Assembly: GCA_045105075.1 (NCBI GenBank)
Contig: JBGCDD010000083.1
Span: 1 to 16,332, forward strand
DNA: 16,332 bases
Source: JBGCDD01 sp045105075
Lineage (GTDB): Bacteria > Pseudomonadota > Alphaproteobacteria > Rhodobacterales > Rhodobacteraceae
Direction: 5' to 3'
Shown here: piece after piece, positions 6,268 to 14,626 of the stretch
Layout of the letters: every line of letters starts with the position of its first letter
Numbering within the stretch: the first letter of the stretch is position 1
Notes under the pieces: generated by a model
The model's database searches: none
The model's input: only the letters and a program-made list of their open reading frames with translations
Told to the model about the DNA's origin: nothing
Program-made: the position numbers and the translations under genes

Positions 6268-7293
6268 ATGGGCGTAGGGCAGCATATGAGCACAGGCAAA
6301 GCTTACCGCACTGTGGACGCAAGACCAAATGCACAAACGCTGGTCAAACCGGGTGAACTGGTTGATCTGGTCGAAGTGACTCCACTGACCTTGGCGGATC
6401 GGCGCATTTACAATCAATTGCTCGAAAACGCGTGGGACGCGATCGAGAAACCGGTGACCCATGTGATTGCCAAAGCGGATTTGCGCGGCTCGCACAATTC
6501 CAACGACCGGGTGGGCAGCTCGATCGAGCGGCTGATGGCGTCCATTGTCAAAGTGCAGGTCATGCGCGACGGCGAACCGGCGATTGAACGCGTGCAGCTT
6601 TTGGGTGGCAACGTTGAAACCGAACGCCGCGACGGGCTGCTGGAATATGAGATCCCGCATCGGCTGCGGCGCATCATCAAAGACAGCACAGTGTTTGCGC
6701 GCCTGCAACGTGAGGTGATGTTTGCGCTGTCGTCAAAATACGCGCTGACCTTGTATGAGATGGTGCAAAAGCGTGGCAATCTGCGGTGGCGCAGTTCCGA
6801 GCGGTTTTCGATTGATGATCTGCGCGGCGTGCTTGGGGTGCCACGTGGCAAGCTGACCAGCTGGTCGAACCTGAAGCTGCGCGCGATTGATCCGGCCGTG
6901 GGCGAGGTCAGCGCGCTGAGCGATTACATTGTGGAAATTGACCCGATCAAAACCGGGCGGCGGGTGACCCATGTGGAGCTGCGCTGGTGGCGCAAGGATT
7001 CCGGTGCGGAGGCCGAAGTCGAGCGCGAGTTGCAGTTTTCCAAAGTCGGGCGCAAAAGCCGGGTGGAGGCCAAGGTGGAAACCCTGCGCCCACGTCCGGG
7101 ATGGCTGGAAGGGCGCGGCCCGACATTGCGCACCGAAACCTATGAAACCGCCAAGCTGCGTTTTCCCGGATATGATATCTATTTTGTCGAAGGCGAATGG
7201 CGCGCCTGGGCGGCGGGCAAGCCCGCGCCACGCGATGCGGACAAGGCCTATCTGGCGTTTTTCAAAACCTACAGCGCCAACAACCCGCTGTGA
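6268..7293 (+). CDS. Plasmid replication initiator, Rep_3 superfamily (RepB-type)
   Basis: This 341-residue protein binds origin iterons and starts plasmid replication. It shows the two winged-helix layout of Rep_3 initiators. The first covers about residues 38-145 (LTLADRRIYNQLLENAW at 40-56, the conserved opening helix). The second covers about 150-245, with FALSSKYALTLYEMVQKRG at 152-170, FSIDDLRGVLGV at 180-191, WSNLKLRAIDPAVGEVSA at 199-216 and IKTGRRVTHVELRWWRK at 227-243. The last three blocks are family hallmarks. The C-terminal 95 residues are basic and then aromatic-rich, with no assigned role. The ATG at 6268 gives the longest form; a second in-frame ATG at 6286, preceded by AGGG, is equally possible. 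Divergent from parAB and preceded by iterons. The gene is convergent with the Omp85 gene, with a 9-bp gap. Confidence 0.9.
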   Translation: MGVGQHMSTGKAYRTVDARPNAQTLVKPGELVDLVEVTPLTLADRRIYNQLLENAWDAIEKPVTHVIAKADLRGSHNSNDRVGSSIERLMASIVKVQVMRDGEPAIERVQLLGGNVETERRDGLLEYEIPHRLRRIIKDSTVFARLQREVMFALSSKYALTLYEMVQKRGNLRWRSSERFSIDDLRGVLGVPRGKLTSWSNLKLRAIDPAVGEVSALSDYIVEIDPIKTGRRVTHVELRWWRKDSGAEAEVERELQFSKVGRKSRVEAKVETLRPRPGWLEGRGPTLRTETYETAKLRFPGYDIYFVEGEWRAWAAGKPAPRDADKAYLAFFKTYSANNPL

Positions 7294-8100
7294 CTGCGTG
7301 CGCTAGAATTGGGCGCGGAACAGCAGGCCGAACACCTCTTCTTCGTCATAGCGTTCGGCGTTGGTTGTGAGCGCGAGGTAGGCCTCAAAATCGCCCAACG
7401 CGGTTGCGAACGACAGCCCGACCCCCGCAGATGAGCGCAAGCGGCGGGTGTCATCCAAAACGCCGGACGGGGCGGTGGTGGTGTTTGTGCTCCAGACCGA
7501 GCCGAAGTCGAAGAAGGCAAATGTTTCCAGATCGGGCGCGTTCTGAAAGATCGGCACCAACAGGTCTGTGCGCGCCACCGCATAATAATTGCCGCCCAAT
7601 TCAGTGATCTGATCGCCACCGCCTGCGGCGCATCCGGTGCACACATCGCGCGGCGAAATCGTGCCGCGTTCAAAGCCGCGAAGCGCCGCGCCGCCCAGGG
7701 TGAAGCGTTCGCTGACGCGGGCCTTTTCGCCAGATCGTCCAACAGCGGCGCCAAATTCAAAACGGGTGCGCAGGGCAAAGCCGGACTCGCTGATGTTTTT
7801 GCGCGCCGCCAGCGCAAGGCGACTGATCGACAGTTTGGTATCGCCGCCAAGCCCGGTGAACTCCTGATCGAAGACAAAGCTCCAATTGTCGAAGAACCGG
7901 TTGGTGTCGTTTTCATCCGGACCCAGGCGCAATTTGAAACCAATGCCGGACGAAATCTGACGACCGGCTTCGTTGATCAGGATCGGCGAGGCTGTGGCGC
8001 TGACATTGCGCACATCGCGCGAGGCCAGAACATAGCGCACTTCCAGATCGGCGTTTTGGCTCAGCTCAAAATTGGCGTAGGGTTCGATCCGAGCGCTGCG

Positions 8101-8103
8101 CTA
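8101..8103 (-). other. Premature TAG in the Omp85 barrel
   Basis: The frame reads DNTVYN-stop-RSARIEPYANF on the minus strand. Barrel-like sequence continues in the same frame on both sides. A single C-to-T change from CAG (Gln) is the simplest explanation, though other one-base origins are possible. Confidence 0.85.
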
Positions 8104-8559
8104 ATTATAGACGGTGTTGTCATAGTCATAGTTGGCCAGGGCTAGACGCACGCCGCCGCGGCGATTGGCCGACCAGAATTGATCAGAATAGACCCCAAAG
8201 CTGAGCGTTTGCACCTCTTTGGCCACCAGCAGATTGCTGCGCAATTGGGTGTTGCCGCCAAAGGCATCATTCAGCGCCAAGCCGACCGCACCAAACACGC
8301 CGGTGTCGGTGTCATAGCCCAGACCAAAGGTCAGACCGCCGGAATATTGCGGGGCTTCGTCGACCGTGATGATCAGAACGGAGCCAGAAGAGGTGATGAC
8401 AACATCGCGAAACTCGCCGGTGAATTCCAGAGCCTGATGGGCGGCAATCAGCTCATCCTGGCCCAGCAAAACACCGGTTTGCAGCCCCGATGTGGCCAGA
8501 ATATCACCGTCGCGAAAGCGTTGGTTTCCAACCACGTCAATGCGCTCAAAAACCCGCGC

Positions 8560-8562
8560 TTA
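8560..8562 (-). other. Premature TAA between signal peptide and POTRA
   Basis: The frame reads AVAQENVP-stop-ARVFERIDVVGN on the minus strand. The signal peptide and the POTRA opening are in the same frame on either side. CAA to TAA is the simplest single change. Confidence 0.85.
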
Positions 8563-8661
8563 CGGCACATTTTCTTGCGCGACAGCTGGCAGGCCGAAGA
8601 CCGCGAACAGAATAATAGTCAATCGTAAACAAGCGTTTCGGCCGGTCGTGACGCACTTCAT

Positions 8662-8919
8662 CAAATTTTCCCCCGTGTAAGGCGAGCAGACTTCGCCATG
8701 ATGGCCCAAGGTCCCGACCCACTTAGGCACTTCTGATTTCAGCGTTACATGGGAAAAAACGAGAATGCGATGCATATTGGAAACAATAGCACTTCAGATG
8801 GTCAGTGGGCGGAGGATCGCGCAAAATATGTTGCGGCGTTGTTGTAAACAGATACAACATGCAGAGTGAGTTGGTAGGACTGTTGCGTTTTCGGGGACGA
8901 ACACAGTGACCGTTTTCGT
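8662..8919. other. Divergent control region between Omp85 and TolC-like genes
   Basis: This 258-bp region holds the start signals of both divergent genes. It contains the Omp85 ribosome site, a 20-bp inverted repeat at 8840-8859 and a 13-codon open frame at 8828-8869 (MLRRCCKQIQHAE) with GGAGG at 8811-8815, 12 bases before its ATG. No clear sigma-70 promoter pair was found by eye. No larger gene is convincing here. Confidence 0.5.
8840..8859. promoter_or_regulatory. Inverted repeat, candidate regulator-binding site
   Basis: TGTTGT and ACAACA are perfect 6-bp arms around 8 bases, 20 bp in all, placed 60 bp before the TolC-like start. Its length and symmetry fit a dimeric regulator site of LuxR or similar type, but no regulator is encoded nearby. 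Confidence 0.4.
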
Positions 8920-10860
8920 GTGTTGGGAGCTAAACGCGTATCCAAAAAACTGACGGTCGGGCTGGTCTCGGCGTTGTTCTTGTCTGCTTGTGCAGAAACA
9001 TCGATCCAGCCTGGGTTTCGCGATTTGCCGCGCCCGCGTGGATTTTCACCCAGCGTTAAAGAAGAAACCGACGCGGTGGCAAATGGCGAGGCGCTGACCT
9101 CGGAGCAGGCGCGCGACCGGGTCGATGAATTCCGGGTGACGCGCAACTCGGCCAGCCGCGAGTGGCCTGTTGACACTATTACATACAAAGGGTTTCGCAA
9201 TCCTGCACAGCGCTCAATCTATCTGCGTCGTGCGTTGGGGCGCTATGCGTTGATCAAGGCCAAAGAGGTCGGCGCGGGCGTGTCGCTGAACCAGGTGCGC
9301 GCGGCATCGTCACGGTCGGCCCCGTCGACGGCGGGCGAGTGGTGGACCCGCTCGGTTCATGGCGCGGATCTGTCGCCGCGCGAGGCCAATCGCAAGTTCA
9401 GCCTGCCCGATTCGATCCATTCGGCGGTCAAGTATTCGCATCAGATCGCGGCCTTTGGTGATCTGCCCGCGATTCGTGGCACCGCCATTCAAGAAGCCCG
9501 TGGGCGTTTCGTGCCCGAGTTTTTTGCAGAAGTGTCCAAGCGGCGGCTGAACGAACGCGTCACCAGCCCGGCGATTGCCGGCGGCGCCGCGCGGGCGATC
9601 ACAGATGAGGACGAGGCCGAATTTGGCATCCGCTCGCGGCTGTTGACCGGCGGAGAGCTGTCGGTGTAGCAGCGTTTCACCACCACGGATACCAACCGCA
9701 CCGCTTACATTCCGGGTGAGCAGACTGAATCGCGCACCACCATTTCGCTGGTCCAGCCTTTGCTGCGGGGATCGGGTGTGGGTCACAATGATGCGCCGCG
9801 CCGGATCGCCAATCTGGACACGCAGATCGCCATCGAGGAATTCCGCCGTCAAGCCGAAGCCCATCTGATGGAGATCGAGCGCGCCTATTGGAACCTGTAT
9901 GTGGCGCGCGCGGTTTACATTCAGACCGACCACCTGGCCGGGCATGGCAGTCGGTTGGCGGCGCAGGTGCGCAACCGGTCCGATATTGATGCCGACACGA
10001 TTTTGGTCAACCGCGCCGCGTCGCTTTCGGCGCAGTGGCAGGCCGATGCAGTGCGCGCCAAATCGGCCGTCGACAATGCGGAATTTCGCCTGACCGCGCT
10101 GGTGAATGACCCGGTGATGAAGCCGGGTTCGATCGAGCTGGTGCCGGCGTCGGCGCCCAACGGCGCGCTGAGCATTCTGAAAACCGAAGACACGATCGAA
10201 GAGATTTTCGTGAACCGCCCCGAGTTGCAGCAAGCGATTTTGCAATATGAGGCGGCTTTGGTGCGCGAAGGCATGGCGGCGAATGAAAGCCTGCCGGAGC
10301 TGGATCTGGTGCTTGAGGCGTCGGCCTCGGGTGGTGCCAATGGGCGCGATCTTTCGGGATCTTACCAAGATCAGGAAAATGGCTCGGGCAGTGTGATCGG
10401 GCTGAAGTTTTCGGTGCCGTTGGGCTTTGACGAACGCGATGCGCGTTACAAACGTCGCCGCATCGAGACGGTACAACAGGAACGCCAGGTGTTGTCGGTG
10501 ATATCGACGGTGCTGGCCGAAGTTGATGTGTCGGCTAACGAATATGTTGTGGCAACCCAAGACCTTGTGGCGCAGCGACGCGCCCAGCAGGCGGCCCAGC
10601 AAGACCTGAACACCCTGCGTCAACGCTGGAATGATGGGGTCAACGGCGAGGCGGGCATTGCGATCTTGTCGGCCTTGTTGTCGAGCTATCAACAGGTTCA
10701 GTCGACGGAACAATCGGTGGCAACAGCCCGCGCCACCCGCGAGATTGCTGCCGCAAATCTGGCACGTGCCCGGGGTGTTATCCTGCAGCGGTGGGGCTTT
10801 AAGCCTGCGCTGAGCAAGGACATCCGGCAACAGCCGACCTACAAGCTGGTGAAAAACTAA
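8920..10860 (+). pseudogene. TolC/OEP-family outer-membrane lipoprotein, interrupted by an in-frame amber stop
   Basis: The frame is open for 646 codons except for TAG at codon 250 (9667-9669). The N-terminus is a lipoprotein signal: basic AKRVSKK, a hydrophobic stretch, then lipobox LSAC with the cysteine at residue 24 and alanine at +2, which favours outer-membrane sorting. The second half shows the OEP coiled-coil repeats typical of TolC/OprM/NodT, with long Gln/Ala-rich helices, EFRRQAEAHLMEIERAYWNLY near 308-328 and the landmark NRPELQQAILQYEAAL at 432-447. It would form a trimeric outer-membrane channel for type I secretion or efflux. The frame is closed upstream at 8875, so the start is GTG 8920 or TTG 8923. 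It is long for the family (usually 450-500). It lies 27 bp before the giant surface-protein gene, probably in one operon. As sequenced, only a 249-residue fragment without the channel helices would be made. Confidence 0.87.
9667..9669 (+). other. Premature TAG in the TolC-like gene
   Basis: The frame reads GGELSV-stop-QRFTTTDTNRTAYIPGE, and OEP-like sequence continues in the same frame to 10860. CAG to TAG is the simplest single change. Confidence 0.88.
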
Positions 10861-10873
10861 GCCTGCACATACA

Positions 10874-10878
10874 CGGAG
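10874..10878 (+). promoter_or_regulatory. Ribosome binding site of the giant surface-protein gene
   Basis: CGGAG lies 9 bases before ATG 10888 and selects this start over TTG 10882, which gives only two extra residues. It sits in the 27-bp gap after the TolC-like stop, consistent with one transcript. Confidence 0.6.
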
Positions 10879-13564
10879 TCCTTGCTGATGACTGTGGCCC
10901 CCAAGTTTGAACCGCTTGAAGATCGTATCGTTCTGGACGGTGCCGATCCGGACGTGACAATTGCAACCGCCGATCCCTCTGAGGTGATCGAGCTGGGCGA
11001 GCAGGATGTTGCGTTCACGCTGACCTTTGACAATGGCGGCACCGACACTGGCTATGTGCCCTTTGTCGATCTGATCATTCCGACCTCGGGTGCGGATGAA
11101 CAGGGCGATGGTCCGACCTTTGACAGCGCCGAATTTCTGGGCGCGCCGATCACCACCACCACGTTGGTGTTTGATGAAAACGGCGAGGTTGAGCACCCGT
11201 TTCTGGTCAACCCGGATGGCACTGCCTTTGTGGTCACCGGCGCGGATGAAGGCGACACGCTTGTGGTGTTCGAGCTGCCCTATGGCTCGTTCTCGCCGGG
11301 CAATCCGCCGGTTGACATTGATTTCAAACTGGATTTTTCGGATCAGGCCGATCTGAATGCGCTGCCGACGCTGCAGGCCTTTGGCGGTTTTGCGCTGGGA
11401 TGTGACCCGCTGGACAATCCGGGGCCCAACCTTAACGATGACAACCCGATCCGCGCGGCTGTGGCCTCTGAGTTGCAACTGGATCCGCAGCTGTTCACAG
11501 TTCAAAAGATCAACAACGTGTCGGAGGGCGATGCGGCGACCGGGCCGAGCTATGTCTACAGCTATGATCTGGTGATCAATGTGGCGCCGGGTCAGACGCT
11601 GGATGACTTTGTGCTGACCGACAATTTGCCGCCCGAGATTGTCTATCTGGGTGTTACGTCGATTGACGGCGCGGTTGGCACAATCACGTCCGAGCCGACG
11701 CTGGATGGGCAGGTTCAGCCGGGCGACCAGCTGGTGGTTGAATTTGATGAAGTGTCCGGCACGGTCACCGTGACGTTTGACTATTACATCAGCAACGATC
11801 CGTCCGACAGCGTGGCGCCCACCAATGACCCCTCAAGCGGCGGGCCGACCCCGGTTGATAACGATGTGACAGGGGCGGGCACCTGGAACCCGCTGGATGA
11901 AGCCGACGCCGAGATCATGGTCAGCGACAGCGACAGCGACTCGATCCAGGCGACAACGCTGGGGATCCAGAAAACAGCCGAGCTGATTGATGATCAGAAC
12001 GCCCCGGGCACGTCGCCCGGCGACACCTATCGCTTTACGCTCGACATTCAGGTGTCGGATTATTTCACCTTTGGCGATTTGATGGTGCAAGACGTTCTGG
12101 GCGATGGCTGGTCCTATGTGACCGGCAGCGCGGCCTTTGACAAAAGCGAAGAAAGCGACGCTGATCTTGCGGGCATCGAGCTGGACGGTTTTGAAACGAT
12201 CTTGATCAATACGCCCACGGACGGCGACACTCAGGTCACCTGGGATCTGTCTGCGGCGATGTTGAATGAAGTGGGTCAGGATGGGTTGCTGATCGGCGAT
12301 ATTGCCGGTGACGGAACATCGTCGGGCACGCAAACCACAGTGCAGATCACCTATTTGGCCACAGTGGACGACAGTTTTAACGACACCGGCTCGGGCGAGC
12401 AGCAAATTTCGCAAGGCGACCGGCTGGAAAACGATGTGACGGTCACCGGCAATGTGCGCGACAATAGCGACCCCAATACGGTGACGCTGAATGATGTGAC
12501 AAACACGTCGGGTGTGGATATTCAAATTGCCCGGGGCGAGATTGAGTCAAAGGCGGTCTATGCGCTGAACGGCGATACGGATCCCCCCGAAGATGTGGTG
12601 TTGGCGGCTGGAGACACTGTCACCTTTTCAATTGTTTACAAAGCCCCGCTGGCGGCGTTCGAAGATTTTCGCATCGAAGACAACCTGCCGCAATTGGTCT
12701 TTGATCCCGATGTTGAAGGGGTGGTCTGGAACGCCGCCGCAGGTGATCCGCCGATCGCGGGCGAGGCAACTTTTGGTGCGCAAACCTCGGCGTCATTGCT
12801 GGGGCTGGTGCCCACAGTCACGACGGACGGGCCCAACAATGGTGTGATCTTTGACTTTGGCGATTTCACCGAGCCGGTGCGCGGCGAGGCGACGATTGAA
12901 ATTCTGTTCACATCCACTGTGCAGGATGCGATCTTTGCGCCGGATCTGTTGTTGACCAATCAGGCAACGGCCTTTGAAACCAACACGTTCGGCGAGGAAA
13001 TCAACAGCACCGCGATTGCGCAATTTGACTATGCCGAGCCGGATCTGAGCATCACCAAAGGCGTCGTGGCAACGGATTCCACGGATCCAGACGCGGAAAT
13101 TGTCGACGGTCCCACCGGACTGAGCGGGGTCAGCGTGCCTGATTCCGGCTCGCCCCGGTTCACTGGCACGGTCAGTTCAGACGCTCTGAGCACGAACCCG
13201 GTGGATGCCAACATCGAAAACGTCGATGCGGGCGATACGGTGACCTTTGCGATTGTGCTGGAAAACACCGGCAAGGCGCCCAACGGCGCGTTCAATGTGA
13301 CGGTTGGCGATACGCTGCCGGACGGATTTGAAATTCCGGGTGGCGGGCTGAACCTGTCGATCACCGATGGCACCGGCGACAGCGTTGGTTTCACCCGCCC
13401 CGATGGCACTGCGGCGACCGCCAACGATCTGTTCACCAATGCGGGTGGCACCGGGTTGATGTTGGTGGACGATTCTGTCGAAGAGGGCGCGCTGTCGGCG
13501 TTCAACGCCAATTCGGGTGAAAACGTCATTGTTATCACCTATGATCTGGTGCTGACCGATGATG

Positions 13565-13577
13565 TTTTCGCCGGCGG
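13565..13577 (+). other. Single-base frameshift in the giant surface-protein gene
   Basis: The repeat moves from the first frame to the next one here. Removing one T of the run at 13565-13568 gives DDVSPAEQLTNTAAI; removing one G at 13576-13577 gives DDVFAGEQLTNTAAI. Both restore the LTNTA motif that closes DUF11 repeats. No slippery heptamer is seen, so programmed frameshifting is unlikely. Confidence 0.85.
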
Positions 13578-13933
13578 AACAGCTGACCAACACGGCTGCG
13601 ATTACGACCTATACGGCGTTTGAGGGCGACGGCATGCCCACAAACGATCCGCTGTCGAGCAGTCCGTTGAACCGTGTGACCGACCCGCTGACCGATGATG
13701 CCTATGTCACCACCGATCAGATCGAAATCTCCAAAACGCTGGACTCGCGCCAGTTTGATGGAGAAGCCCCCAATATCGAGCGTGGCGGTTCGGAAGTCAT
13801 GGTGGGCGAAGATTTCAGCTTTGTGGTTCGGGTCGATCTGAACGAAGGCGAAATGGACAATCTGGTGATTTCTGATCTGGTGACCAATGGCGGGCTCGAG
13901 CTGGTCAGCGCCGAGATCATCACAATTGGCGAT

Positions 13934-14626
13934 TCATCGACCGCTGGGACAGCTTCGGGCAATATTTCCAACGAAAACAGTCTTGAAGTTGGCGATACGG
14001 TTGCCACGGTGGGCAACGCGTGGTCGTTTGATTTCGGGGATATCGTCAACCAGGACGACAACGACAACACCAATGATTTCATCGAAATTCGGGTGAATGC
14101 GCGGGCCACGGACGCCGATGCGGGCTCGGCCAACGCGTTTATGCGCAACCAGGCCAGCGTGGCCTTTACCAACAATGCCGGCGATGCGAATGCCTTTGAC
14201 GTGTTCATTGACCGGCTTGATCAGGGCGATGTGATCACGGTCGAATGTTTTGGTGTTGTCGATATCGATGTGGATTCGAGCAAGACGTTGCCGAACACGG
14301 CGTCATTGGTGTTTGACTCGACGCCCGAAGACGAAGGCGCAGACGGCACGCCCGGCGACAGCGATGATCGCCAATACAGTTTGACCGATGATGCCGAGGT
14401 TATCACCTTTGCGCCGGAGATCGAAAAATCGGTGTTGTCGGGGTCGACCAGCTATGCCGAAACCACCGGCACCGATTTGGGCATCGGCGAGACCGTCACC
14501 TATGAGCTGGTGCTGACCGTCCCCGAAGGTGGCATCGATTCTGTGGTGATCGTGGACGAACTGCCGACCGGGTTGGAATATGTCTCGAGCGAAGTGATCC
14601 GCATTGGTCAGTCAAGCACGGCGGGG
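13934..14626 (+). repeat. Protein-level tandem domain repeat (226-residue period)
   Basis: IITIGDSSTAGTASG (SSTAG codons from 13934) and VIRIGQSSTAGSFG (SSTAG codons from 14612) are the same loop in two adjacent domains, 678 bp apart. The DNA has diverged, so the duplication is old and kept in frame. Confidence 0.6.

Larger units (their letters stand above)
7303..8661 (-). pseudogene. Short Omp85/BamA-like outer-membrane protein, one POTRA, two in-frame stops
   Basis: The frame is open for 452 codons except for TAA at codon 34 (8560-8562) and TAG at codon 187 (8101-8103). The start ATG at 8659-8661 has ribosome site GGGGGA (8669-8674) 7 bases upstream, followed by a Sec signal peptide ending near LPAVA-QE (residues 24-30). 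One POTRA domain follows (about 37-105, FERIDVVGNQRF opening). The beta-barrel of the D15/surface-antigen type starts at about 106 (GGLTFGLGYDTDTGVFGAV). RGF at 328-330 matches the lid-loop motif of Omp85 proteins, and the protein ends in phenylalanine as barrel proteins do. BamA has five POTRAs, so this is an accessory member, with a role in membrane insertion or export unknown. TpsB is less likely, given the barrel start. As sequenced it would make only a 33-residue peptide. Confidence 0.85.

Noticed and set aside
5880..6356. A 158-codon open frame across the iterons and into rep
   Set aside because: It overlaps the rep start in another frame, spans the iteron array and shows no domain or ribosome site.
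7303..10860. Recoding of TAA/TAG as glutamine instead of gene decay
   Set aside because: The Omp85 gene ends at TAG right after the barrel-type terminal phenylalanine and the TolC-like gene ends at TAA, so both codons appear to serve as real stops here. No suppressor tRNA was seen in the window, though one elsewhere cannot be excluded.
9310..11505. A 731-codon open frame on the minus strand, antisense to the TolC-like and giant genes
   Set aside because: It is a shadow of GC-rich codon bias: the protein is Arg/His/Gln-rich low-complexity, has no motif or ribosome site, and the plus-strand frames carry clear OEP and DUF11 motifs.
11923..11940. Three AGCGAC units as a microsatellite
   Set aside because: The repeat is short, keeps the frame (Ser-Asp) and recurs as part of the Asp-Ser linkers, so protein composition explains it.
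13562..13634. A second gene starting at ATG 13562 or 13634 instead of a frameshift
   Set aside because: Neither start has a good ribosome site, and the downstream frame begins in the middle of a DUF11 repeat whose first half is in the upstream frame.
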